A DNA stretch of 64,000 nt, taken from the NCBI RefSeq assembly GCF_002939945.1, contig NZ_MDEB01000003.1:500547-564546 (forward strand), given 5' to 3'. This document shows, piece after piece, positions 7,650 to 15,259 of this stretch. Within the stretch, counting starts at the first letter, position 1. Every line of letters begins with the position of its first letter. This DNA is from Xanthomonas arboricola pv. populi (GTDB lineage Bacteria; Pseudomonadota; Gammaproteobacteria; Xanthomonadales; Xanthomonadaceae). The notes beneath the pieces are model-generated. The model did no database searches. It had not been told where the DNA came from and was given only the letters and a program-made list of their open reading frames with translations. Position numbers and translations under genes: made by a program.

Positions 7650-9773
7650 TTACCAGATCACGACCTGCTTGTCGCCCTGACGCACCATCGCATCGCCGGC
7701 CTTGCACGAGAACGCTGCGGCGAACGCCGGCATGTTCGACGGCGCGCCGATGGCGCGGAAGTTGGCCGGTGCGTGCGGATCGGTCTTCAGGCGCACCACC
7801 AGTTCTTCCGGGGTGAAATTGCGGCGCCACACTGTGGCCCAGTTGAGGAAGAAGCGCTGGTCGCGCGTGATGCCGTCGGTCTTGGGATCGTTCTTGCCGG
7901 CGGTGGCGGTCTTCATCGCGTCGTAGGCGGTGTTGAGGCCGCCCAGGTCGGCGATGTTTTCGCCCAGGGTCAGGTCGCCCTTGACCTTGTCGCCGGCCGG
8001 GGTGCGGTAGCCATCGAACTGCGCGACCAGCTTGCCGGTGCGCGCCTTGAACGCGCCCAGGTCCTTCTGCGTCCACCAACCCGGATCGGCGATGAAGTTG
8101 CCGTCGGCACCGAAGCGGCTGCCCTGGTCGTCGTAGCCGTGGGTCATCTCATGCCCGATCACCGCACCGATGCCGCCGTAGTTCATTTCCTCCGGCGCGT
8201 TCGGGTCGAAGAACGGCGGCTGCAGGATGGCGGCCGGGAACACGATCTCGTTCTGCAGCGGGTTGTAGTAGGCGTTGACCGTCTGCGGGCTCATGCCCCA
8301 TTCGGTCTTGTCCACCGGCTTGCCGATCTTGGACAGGTTCCACTTGTAGTTGTACTCGGACGCGGCCATCACGTTGCCCAGGTAGCTGTCGCGGCTGGTG
8401 TTCAAGCCGTTCCACTCGCGCCACTTTTCCGGGTAGCCAATCTTGGGCGTGAAGCTCTCCCACTTGGCGATCGCCTTGGTCTTGGTCTCCGGGCTCATCC
8501 AGTCCAGCTTTTCGATGCGGGCCTTCAGCGCGGTGCGCAGATTGGTCACCAGGGTTTCCATCTTGGCCTTGGAATCGGCCGGGAACGCGACCTTGACGTA
8601 CATCTGGCCCAGCGCTTCGCCGGTCTGGCCATTGATGGTCGCCAGCACGCGTTTCCAGCGCGGCTTGATTTCCTTCTGCCCGCGCAGGGCCTTGTTGTAG
8701 AACGCGAAGTTCTCATCGACGAACGGCTGGCTCAGGAACGGCGCAGCGCCATCGACGGTGTGGAAGCGCAGGTAGGCGCGCCAGATCGCCGGATCGGTGT
8801 CGGCGATCATCTTGCTCACTTCCTGGTGGAAGGCCGGGATCGCCAGCGAGAACATCTCCGGCGTGGTGACGCCCTGCGACTTGAAGAACTCCGTCCACGA
8901 CCAGTTGGGCGTCAGCTTGTCGGCATCGGCGGGCGAGATCGGGTTGTAGGCCAGCGAGGCATCGCGCGACATCTGGGTGCTGGTCTTGGAGACCTTGGCC
9001 AGACGGGTCTCGAACGCGACCACCTGCTTGGCTTGCGCGGCGGCATCGGCCGCGGCCACGCCGGACAGTTCCAACACCTTGGCGACATGGGCCTGGTAGG
9101 CCTCCAGCTTGGCCGTGTTGGAAGCGCTGGTGTAGTACTCCGGATCCGGCAGACCCAGACCGCCCTGCATGGCGTAGGCGATGTTCTGGCTGGACTTCTT
9201 GAAGTCTGCCTCGGCGCCGAAGCTGAACAGGTCGTTGTTGCCCTTGGCCGCGCTGCTGCGCAGATAGTCGACCAGCTTGGCCTGGTCGCCGATGGCGTCG
9301 ATCGCGGCCAGTTCCGGCTTCAGCGGCTCGATGCCCTGGGCGTTGATCTTGGCCTCGTCCATGCCGGTGGACCACAGGTCGCCGACGATCTTTTCCACGC
9401 CGGTGGCGCTGGTGTCGGCCGCAGCCTGTTCGACCAGCTGCTGCTGGATCGCATTGGAGCGCTCGTCGAGCATCTCGAACGCGCCCCAGCTGGTGCGATC
9501 GCTCGGCACCGGATTGGCGGCCAGGAACTTGGCGTTGGCGTACGCATTCAAATCCGTGCAGGCGTTGCCGTTGGTGTCCAGATCGGCGGCGGTGAACTGG
9601 TTCACGGCCGGCAGCTTGCTCTGGTCCAGGGTCAGCGCCTTGGGAGCCGCCGGGGTGGTTGCGGCGGTATCGGCCGCGGGCGCGGCCGGCGCGGCGTCTT
9701 CGGATTTCTTGCAACCGCTCAACGCGGCGGCCACGGCCAGGGACAGGGTCAACAAATGAGGTGCACGAATCAC
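7650..9773 (-). CDS. M13 family metallopeptidase, lipoprotein
   Basis: 707 residues. I start it at the GTG at 9773, which has GGAG a few bases upstream and gives a lipoprotein signal peptide ending in the lipobox LSGC; the frame is open further upstream but that part is not protein-like. An Ala/Pro/Thr-rich linker follows, then the M13 N-terminal domain and a complete catalytic domain: HEMTH at residues 541-545, 'GENIADLGG' with the third zinc ligand, 'NAYYNP' and 'DPHAPANFR'. It is expected to cleave small peptides at the cell envelope. A same-strand paralogue at 5302-7314 has lost these residues. Confidence 0.93.
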   Translation of the reverse strand: MIRAPHLLTLSLAVAAALSGCKKSEDAAPAAPAADTAATTPAAPKALTLDQSKLPAVNQFTAADLDTNGNACTDLNAYANAKFLAANPVPSDRTSWGAFEMLDERSNAIQQQLVEQAAADTSATGVEKIVGDLWSTGMDEAKINAQGIEPLKPELAAIDAIGDQAKLVDYLRSSAAKGNNDLFSFGAEADFKKSSQNIAYAMQGGLGLPDPEYYTSASNTAKLEAYQAHVAKVLELSGVAAADAAAQAKQVVAFETRLAKVSKTSTQMSRDASLAYNPISPADADKLTPNWSWTEFFKSQGVTTPEMFSLAIPAFHQEVSKMIADTDPAIWRAYLRFHTVDGAAPFLSQPFVDENFAFYNKALRGQKEIKPRWKRVLATINGQTGEALGQMYVKVAFPADSKAKMETLVTNLRTALKARIEKLDWMSPETKTKAIAKWESFTPKIGYPEKWREWNGLNTSRDSYLGNVMAASEYNYKWNLSKIGKPVDKTEWGMSPQTVNAYYNPLQNEIVFPAAILQPPFFDPNAPEEMNYGGIGAVIGHEMTHGYDDQGSRFGADGNFIADPGWWTQKDLGAFKARTGKLVAQFDGYRTPAGDKVKGDLTLGENIADLGGLNTAYDAMKTATAGKNDPKTDGITRDQRFFLNWATVWRRNFTPEELVVRLKTDPHAPANFRAIGAPSNMPAFAAAFSCKAGDAMVRQGDKQVVIW

Positions 9774-10105
9774 AAAGGGCTCCAGGAGCAGATGTGGGAA
9801 GCCCCGTCGCCGGGGCAGTGGCCGGCACTCTACGCCTCGCCAGCCGGGTGGCATGGTGTCGAAGGTCATGGGTGCGGGGTGTGTAGATGGGCTAGCCCGA
9901 GGTTGCCCGGATCGGCGACAGTGCTGCGCAGGGGCTGTGCGCAGCGGCAGGCGGGCGTTTCGCGTTCCTGATGTGCCGATTCCGCGGCGTATGCCTGGTC
10001 GGCTGGCCTGCCCGTCGATGTCGCTGGCCAGCGGGCAGACAGAGATCGAAATGGCCACTGCTGCCCGAATGGCCTAGCTGCGCGGGCAGTGCTATATACA
10101 AACGC
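9774..10105. other. Divergent promoter region between M13 lipoprotein and PYROXD2-like gene
   Basis: Contains no gene. A GCCCCG/CGGGGC hairpin lies near 9786-9800. TATATA at 10094-10099 ends only six bases before the ATG at 10106. If that is the -10 element of the rightward gene, its mRNA would be leaderless, which is consistent with no Shine-Dalgarno sequence there. Confidence 0.45.
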
Positions 10106-11701
10106 ATGCCTGCCGCCTCCGAACCGTTGGACGCACTGATCATCGGCGCCGGCCACAACGGCTTGGTCTGCGCCGCCTATCTGGCCAAGGCAGGCAAGCG
10201 CGTATTGGTGCTGGAAGCGCGAGACGTGGTTGGCGGCGCAGCGGTCACCGAGGAATTCCATCCGGGGTTTCGCAACTCGGTGGCGGCGTACACGGTGTCG
10301 TTGCTGCAGCCCAAGGTCATCGCAGACCTTGCCCTGGAGCAACATGGCCTGCGCGTGGTCGCGCGCCGCCTCAACAACTTCCTGCCGCTGCCCAATGGCG
10401 AGTACCTGCTGGCCGGCGCGGGGCGCACGGCTGTGGAAGTCGGCAAGTTCTCTGCACGTGATGCCGCCGCACTGCCTGCCTATGAAGCGCGCCTGGAGCA
10501 ACTGGCCGATGTCCTGCGTGCGCTGGCATTGCAACCACCGCCGGATGTCAGCGATGGTGGGTGGTTGCGCGCGTTGCCGCAGCTATGGCGCGCAGGCAAG
10601 CTCGGGCTGCAACTGCAGGGATTGCCGCTCGCGTTGCGGCAGGAGCCGCTCGACCTGTTCACCATCTCGGCCGCCGAGTATCTGGATCGCTGGTTCGATA
10701 GTGCGCCGATCAAGGCACTTTTCGGCTTCGACGGCATCGTCGGCAATTACGCCAGCCCCTACACGCCGGGCACGGCCTATGTGTTGCTGCACCATGTATT
10801 CGGGCAAAGCAACGGCGTCAAAGGTGCCTGGGGCCACGCCATCGGCGGCATGGGTGCCATCACCCAGGCGATGGCCGCCAGTGCGCGCGCATCTGGCGCG
10901 AGCATTCGTACCGGCTGCGCGGTGGGACGTGTGCTGGTGGAGCGGGGATGTGCGGTCGGTGTCATCACCACGCACGCAGAGACGATACGTGCACGTGCAG
11001 TGGTCGCCAACGTCAATCCGAAACTGCTGTATCAACGCTTGATGCAGCCAGAAGATGTCCCTGCGGCAACACGGGAACGCATGGCGCATTACCGCTGCGG
11101 ATCGGGCACGTTCCGCATGAATGTCGCGCTCTCGAGGCTACCGGATTTCACTGCGTTGCCGGGTACGGGCGATCATTTGACTGCCGGCATCATCCTGGCG
11201 CCGAGCCTGGATTACATGGACCGTGCCTGGCAGGACGCGCGCGCTTCGGGATGGTCACGCGAACCGGTGGTCGAGTTGCTGATTCCCAGCACCCTGGACG
11301 ACACGCTGGCACCGCCCGGACAACATGTGGCCAGCCTGTTTTGCCAGCACGTGGCACCGCAACTGCCGGATGGCCGGCACTGGGACGATCATCGCGAAGA
11401 GGTCGCCGACCTGATGATCGCTACGGTCGAGCGCTACGCACCCGGGTTCGCGGCCTCGGTACTGGGCCGGCAGATCCTCAGCCCGCTCGATCTGGAACGC
11501 ATCTTCGGGTTGATCGGCGGCGACATCTTCCACGGCGCCCTCAGCCTCAACCAACTCTTCAGCGCACGCCCGATGCTGGGGCAGGGCGCCTATCGCGGCG
11601 CGATTCCCGGGCTGTATCTATGCGGGTCCGGCACGCATCCGGGTGGCGGGGTGACCGGAGCGCCCGGGCATAATGCGGCGCGGGTGATAGTGCAAGGCTG
11701 A
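10106..11701 (+). CDS. FAD-dependent oxidoreductase, phytoene-dehydrogenase/PYROXD2-like
   Basis: 531 residues. The N-terminal dinucleotide motif GAGHNGLVCAAYLAKAG near residues 14-30 and the following 'VLEARDVVGGAAVTEEF' are typical of the phytoene desaturase superfamily. The C-terminal 'GLYLCGSGTHPGGGVTG' closes the FAD site. The central part resembles the PYROXD2-like subgroup rather than carotenoid desaturases, and no carotenoid genes are nearby, so the substrate is unknown. The start at 10106 is the first ATG before the Rossmann motif; upstream codons in frame lack coding character. It stands alone between divergent and convergent neighbours. Confidence 0.82.
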   Translation: MPAASEPLDALIIGAGHNGLVCAAYLAKAGKRVLVLEARDVVGGAAVTEEFHPGFRNSVAAYTVSLLQPKVIADLALEQHGLRVVARRLNNFLPLPNGEYLLAGAGRTAVEVGKFSARDAAALPAYEARLEQLADVLRALALQPPPDVSDGGWLRALPQLWRAGKLGLQLQGLPLALRQEPLDLFTISAAEYLDRWFDSAPIKALFGFDGIVGNYASPYTPGTAYVLLHHVFGQSNGVKGAWGHAIGGMGAITQAMAASARASGASIRTGCAVGRVLVERGCAVGVITTHAETIRARAVVANVNPKLLYQRLMQPEDVPAATRERMAHYRCGSGTFRMNVALSRLPDFTALPGTGDHLTAGIILAPSLDYMDRAWQDARASGWSREPVVELLIPSTLDDTLAPPGQHVASLFCQHVAPQLPDGRHWDDHREEVADLMIATVERYAPGFAASVLGRQILSPLDLERIFGLIGGDIFHGALSLNQLFSARPMLGQGAYRGAIPGLYLCGSGTHPGGGVTGAPGHNAARVIVQG

Positions 11702-11767
11702 CTCAGACGGCGCGATGGCCCTCAGAAAAATCTCCGGAGGGACCGTAGCGACAGTGCATTTGAACGA

Positions 11768-11802
11768 GGTGTCGAAGGCGCGGTGGAGACGCCTTCGACA
11801 CC
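11768..11802. terminator. 13-bp perfect hairpin between converging genes
   Basis: Arms 11768-11780 (GGTGTCGAAGGCG) and 11790-11802 are exact complements with a nine-base loop. It lies between the stops of the PYROXD2-like gene and the TonB receptor. There is no U tract on either side, so termination is likely but not certain. Confidence 0.6.
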
Positions 11803-11809
11803 CATGCGA

Positions 11810-14800
11810 TCAAAAATCGTATGACGCAGTCAGACGCATGTAGCGGGGCTGGTTGTAGCTCCAGGCTTCGGTGCCTAGCCCATAGGTGTTGGACACGGTC
11901 CGGCGGGTGGTTTCGTTGGTGGCGGACACACGATTGACAGAGCGGTCGTTCAGTACATTGAACACGTTAAGCGAAAACGCCAGCTTGTGATCGGCGAAGG
12001 CTGGACGGTAGGTGACGCCTAAATCCAGATTCTTGATCCAAGGGGTCTCACCAGCGCCGCCCGCAGAAACCGGCTGTCCGTAGCAGTAGTGATACGCCGA
12101 ATTATAACCAACCGGATCGTAATTCAACTCTGCAGCGTTAGGCCCCGCGTAATAGCCCAGGCAGGACTTAGGCGTGCCGGACGTGACCCGCACCGTAGCC
12201 GATGCAAGCCACTCAGGCGTGAACTGGTAGGCGCCAAATGCCTTCAATTGATGTCGACGATCGTTGGCCAGGTTGCCGCCTGCGTAGTACATCAGTTCCG
12301 CCGCATCCCAGTCCTGAGTCTTGGAGATGTCTGCTTGCCCAAGGTCAGACTTCACCTGTCCTTCGGTGTTGCCGTACAGGTGCGACCAGGTGTAGTCGAT
12401 GCGGCCATACCACTTTTCGTCGAAAGGATGCTCGATGAATAGGTCCACGGCGACGTAGTTGCGCTTGGCTTTGTCTGTGAAGCCCCAATCGGACTGCGAC
12501 ATGCGTAGCTGGGTGTAGCCAGAGCCATCGGTATTGGAAAGGTTGTACGTATTGGTTTCGCCAGGGTTGAACATCACGCAGCCAGGAATGCTCACACTGC
12601 TAGCGTCGCCGCCTGCCGCTTCGAGCGTATCGGCCATACGTCCGGGATCGCAGACATCGTCGATCGCTGTCTGCAATTTGCGGTAGGTGACCTTTGCGCC
12701 CGAATTCCACTTCTCGCCAAGCGTCTTTTCGAATCCGATCAGGAATTCGTCTTGATATTGCGACTTGAGATCGCTTGGGGCGAACGAGTTGGGATCCGGC
12801 GCCAGGCCATATTCCCCGTTTGAGGAGACCGGGCCAGGGCCGAGTGCAGTCAGGCCGGTTGGTTCGCCGTTGGCGTCGATGCCGGTGTAAGTGAAGTATT
12901 CGTTGGTATACGTCGAAGCCGACGCTCCGCGGATGGCAACCTGATTGGGTAACGCGAGATAGTAGCGGCCGATATTGGCGAACACCTTGAAGGAAGAATC
13001 GCCAAACACGTCCCAGCTTGCGCCCAGACGCGGAGCCCACTGATCGCCGCTGTCTACATAGGCCACGTGGTCGCTGTTGTAGTTGGTGAACTTGTCGTTG
13101 CGGATGCCCAGCGTGAGTAGCCAGTTATCATTGACCTGCCAACGGTCCTCAAGATAGTAGGCTTTCTGTTCGACGGACATGCTGGTAGCCGTCGTAAAGA
13201 TACGCCGGTTCACAAAATAGCCGTCGCCACCCGATGGGCCAACGCCGAGAGAACCGCTGATGGGTTCGCTGGGGTCGTCTTGGCGACCATAGATCCAGCG
13301 ATAGCCTGGCCCACTGGTAAATACTCCTTCGTCGTAAGCGTTGAAGTACATATTATCTACGCCAGCGGTCAGGTCATGGTCGCCCAGACGGTAATTCAAC
13401 TCCAGGCGAAGATTGCGGCTTTTGTTGATCGGGTCGCGCGCTTTGACCGTGGTGGTGGCCTGCCCATTGGTTATGCGCCGGCCGCCGGTGATTGCAGGAT
13501 CCTGCAGATTCGAGCTGGCGATGTTGGGCAGTGCCGATGCACCCGGATTCCACTGCTGGTTATGCTGGGTATCGCGTCCCCAGGTCGCATTCAAAGTCAG
13601 GTCATCGGTGATGTAACTGGTAAATTTCAGAATATCGACGCTGTCCTTGAGCTTGTACGTATCCGTAAACAACCCGGAGGGGCCCTGATCCGTGTACGAA
13701 GCATAGTCGTAGTTGCTGTAGACACCGGAGCGACGATCGGTATTCTCGATTCTTGTGTACTCGAGGATGTTGCTGTCGTTGATGTTCCAGTCCAGCTTGC
13801 CGTAGAACTTCGGCGAACTGTTGTCGTAATGGTTACGTCCCTGATCGCTTGCGGCCGTCGCGATATTGGTGGTCGCGCCGTCCACTTTGTCGGATTCGCC
13901 AGCCACGAACAGGAATAAGCGATCTTCGATCAGGGGACCGCCTGCGTAGGCACTATAAACCGTTCTGTTCTGCACATCGCCTTTACCGCGACGGTAAATC
14001 GTCCCGGGCAGTTGATCATCTTCATACCCATAATCGGCCGGAAGCGTACTATTCGGATACCAGGCATCGCCACGCGAGCTCGCCAGCGACTTGGGTTCCC
14101 ACACCGCCTGAGCACCAAAATGCCACTCGTTGGTGCCGCGCTTGCCTACCTGGCTGATGACGCCGCCAGTCGAGCGGCCGTACTTGGCGCTGTAGCCGCC
14201 CGTATACGTTTCCTGCTGGTCGATCGCGCCATAAGGAAGGCTGAGGCCGCCGAGGTTGTTGAATGGATTGGTGACGTTGACGCCATTAATGTAATAAGCG
14301 TTTTCCGTCACACTGGCTCCGCCAAACGAAATGGTGGACCGCGAGCCATTGTTGAAGGCGCCACTTCCGGAAATCGCACCTGGTGCAAGCAACGCAATCG
14401 CTTCGGCGCTGCGTCCCAGCGGCAGGGTTGCCAGCTGTTCGGACGTGATCACCGACCGCGAACTGGTGGAGCTGACGTCGATCTTCGGCGCGTTGGCGGC
14501 GGTGACCGTGATTGCGCCGAGCGTCGTTGCATCGGTGCTGCCGCTGGCAGCTGCGCCCGCAAACGACACCTCTGTGCCGGATCCGACGCGCAACTGCACG
14601 TTCTTGCGGGTATCGACGACCTGATCGCCGCGCTTGAGGGTGACGGTATAGGCGCCCACCGGCAACGAGCCGAGGTTGTAGCGGCCATTGGCGTCGATGG
14701 TGATCGTGCGGCTGAGGCCGGTGTCGCTCTGCACGACGATGGTGCTGCCGGCTTCCGAGGGAGCGCTACCGTAGATGCTGCCGGTCGTGCTTTGTGCGTA

Positions 14801-14884
14801 GGCCGCGCCATTGGCGAGACAGGCGCCGAGCACAACAGCCAGAGCGGTGCGCTTGAGGACATGGCGACGAAATTGATTGCTCAT
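11810..14884 (-). CDS. TonB-dependent receptor, Oar-like, with N-terminal carboxypeptidase-regulatory-like domain
   Basis: 1,024 residues. A signal peptide ends near 'GAAYAQ', then a beta-sandwich domain of about 75 residues ('GSIYGSAPSEAGSTIVV', 'ANGRYNLGSLPVGAYTVTL'), a plug domain ('ITSEQLATLPLGRSAEAIA', 'YYINGVNVTNPFNNLGG') and a long outer-membrane barrel ending in the aromatic F of SYDF. Oar-like receptors are numerous in Xanthomonas; their ligands are mostly unknown. The downstream hairpin and an upstream TTACGTTCGG motif shared with the next receptor suggest it is a single-gene unit. Confidence 0.93.
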   Translation of the reverse strand: MSNQFRRHVLKRTALAVVLGACLANGAAYAQSTTGSIYGSAPSEAGSTIVVQSDTGLSRTITIDANGRYNLGSLPVGAYTVTLKRGDQVVDTRKNVQLRVGSGTEVSFAGAAASGSTDATTLGAITVTAANAPKIDVSSTSSRSVITSEQLATLPLGRSAEAIALLAPGAISGSGAFNNGSRSTISFGGASVTENAYYINGVNVTNPFNNLGGLSLPYGAIDQQETYTGGYSAKYGRSTGGVISQVGKRGTNEWHFGAQAVWEPKSLASSRGDAWYPNSTLPADYGYEDDQLPGTIYRRGKGDVQNRTVYSAYAGGPLIEDRLFLFVAGESDKVDGATTNIATAASDQGRNHYDNSSPKFYGKLDWNINDSNILEYTRIENTDRRSGVYSNYDYASYTDQGPSGLFTDTYKLKDSVDILKFTSYITDDLTLNATWGRDTQHNQQWNPGASALPNIASSNLQDPAITGGRRITNGQATTTVKARDPINKSRNLRLELNYRLGDHDLTAGVDNMYFNAYDEGVFTSGPGYRWIYGRQDDPSEPISGSLGVGPSGGDGYFVNRRIFTTATSMSVEQKAYYLEDRWQVNDNWLLTLGIRNDKFTNYNSDHVAYVDSGDQWAPRLGASWDVFGDSSFKVFANIGRYYLALPNQVAIRGASASTYTNEYFTYTGIDANGEPTGLTALGPGPVSSNGEYGLAPDPNSFAPSDLKSQYQDEFLIGFEKTLGEKWNSGAKVTYRKLQTAIDDVCDPGRMADTLEAAGGDASSVSIPGCVMFNPGETNTYNLSNTDGSGYTQLRMSQSDWGFTDKAKRNYVAVDLFIEHPFDEKWYGRIDYTWSHLYGNTEGQVKSDLGQADISKTQDWDAAELMYYAGGNLANDRRHQLKAFGAYQFTPEWLASATVRVTSGTPKSCLGYYAGPNAAELNYDPVGYNSAYHYCYGQPVSAGGAGETPWIKNLDLGVTYRPAFADHKLAFSLNVFNVLNDRSVNRVSATNETTRRTVSNTYGLGTEAWSYNQPRYMRLTASYDF

Positions 14885-14947
14885 TCCTAACCTTTCAACT
14901 GGGTATCGGGAGAAGTGGCGGTCATCGGAGAGTCAGATGGCCTTAAC

Positions 14948-14957
14948 CCGAACGTAA
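14948..14957 (-). promoter_or_regulatory. TTACGTTCGG motif upstream of TonB receptor (copy 1)
   Basis: On the minus strand the ten bases TTACGTTCGG begin 73 bases before the receptor start. The same ten bases occur at 18320-18329 at nearly the same distance before the second receptor. This could be part of a shared promoter or operator; the assignment is inference. Confidence 0.45.
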
Positions 14958-15012
14958 TGAATCTGTGGTCTGAGTCGCAAGCGTTTTGAATGATTCGTTA
15001 ATGAAAAGGGCG

Positions 15013-15037
15013 AGATCCGCATCAAATATGCGGATCT
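15013..15037. promoter_or_regulatory. Perfect inverted repeat, candidate operator
   Basis: AGATCCGCAT, five bases CAAAT, then the exact complement. It lies 129-153 bases upstream of the minus-strand receptor start. There is no following U tract worth the name, which argues for a protein-binding site over a terminator. Confidence 0.5.
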
Positions 15038-15212
15038 GCGCACAAATTGTCAGGCATGTGAGCACGCGCGCGCTCAAGCCGCACAAGTATTCATTTTTGT
15101 CAGTGCGCGCAATGCGGCGTGAAATTGCGCTCGATGAACCGAGCGCTACTTGGCTGATATACCCGCGTTTAGTTGTAGAGGTTGGTTGTATGGTTGCATC
15201 TGAAACATCAAA

Positions 15213-15239
15213 AAAAGACCCCGTCAGACGGGGTCTTTT
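15213..15239 (-). terminator. Rho-independent terminator of the second TonB receptor
   Basis: On the minus strand an 11-bp stem (AAAAGACCCCG with its complement) around a five-base loop is followed by a run of U. It lies 21 bases beyond the receptor stop. Confidence 0.93.
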
Positions 15240-15259
15240 CAATGCATCGTCAACCGGAC

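Larger units (their letters stand above)
14885..15259. other. Regulatory gap between two TonB-dependent receptor genes
   Basis: Carries, from the left, the 5' leader of the 11810-14884 receptor, a TTACGTTCGG motif, a perfect 10-bp inverted repeat at 15013-15037, an AT-richer stretch to about 15200, and the terminator of the other receptor at 15213-15239. I see no gene here. Confidence 0.6.

Noticed and set aside
5269..9971. Long plus-strand open frames (689 and 732 codons) across the two M13 genes
   Set aside because: Both run antisense to recognisable peptidase genes, pass through their terminators, and have no protein-like motifs.
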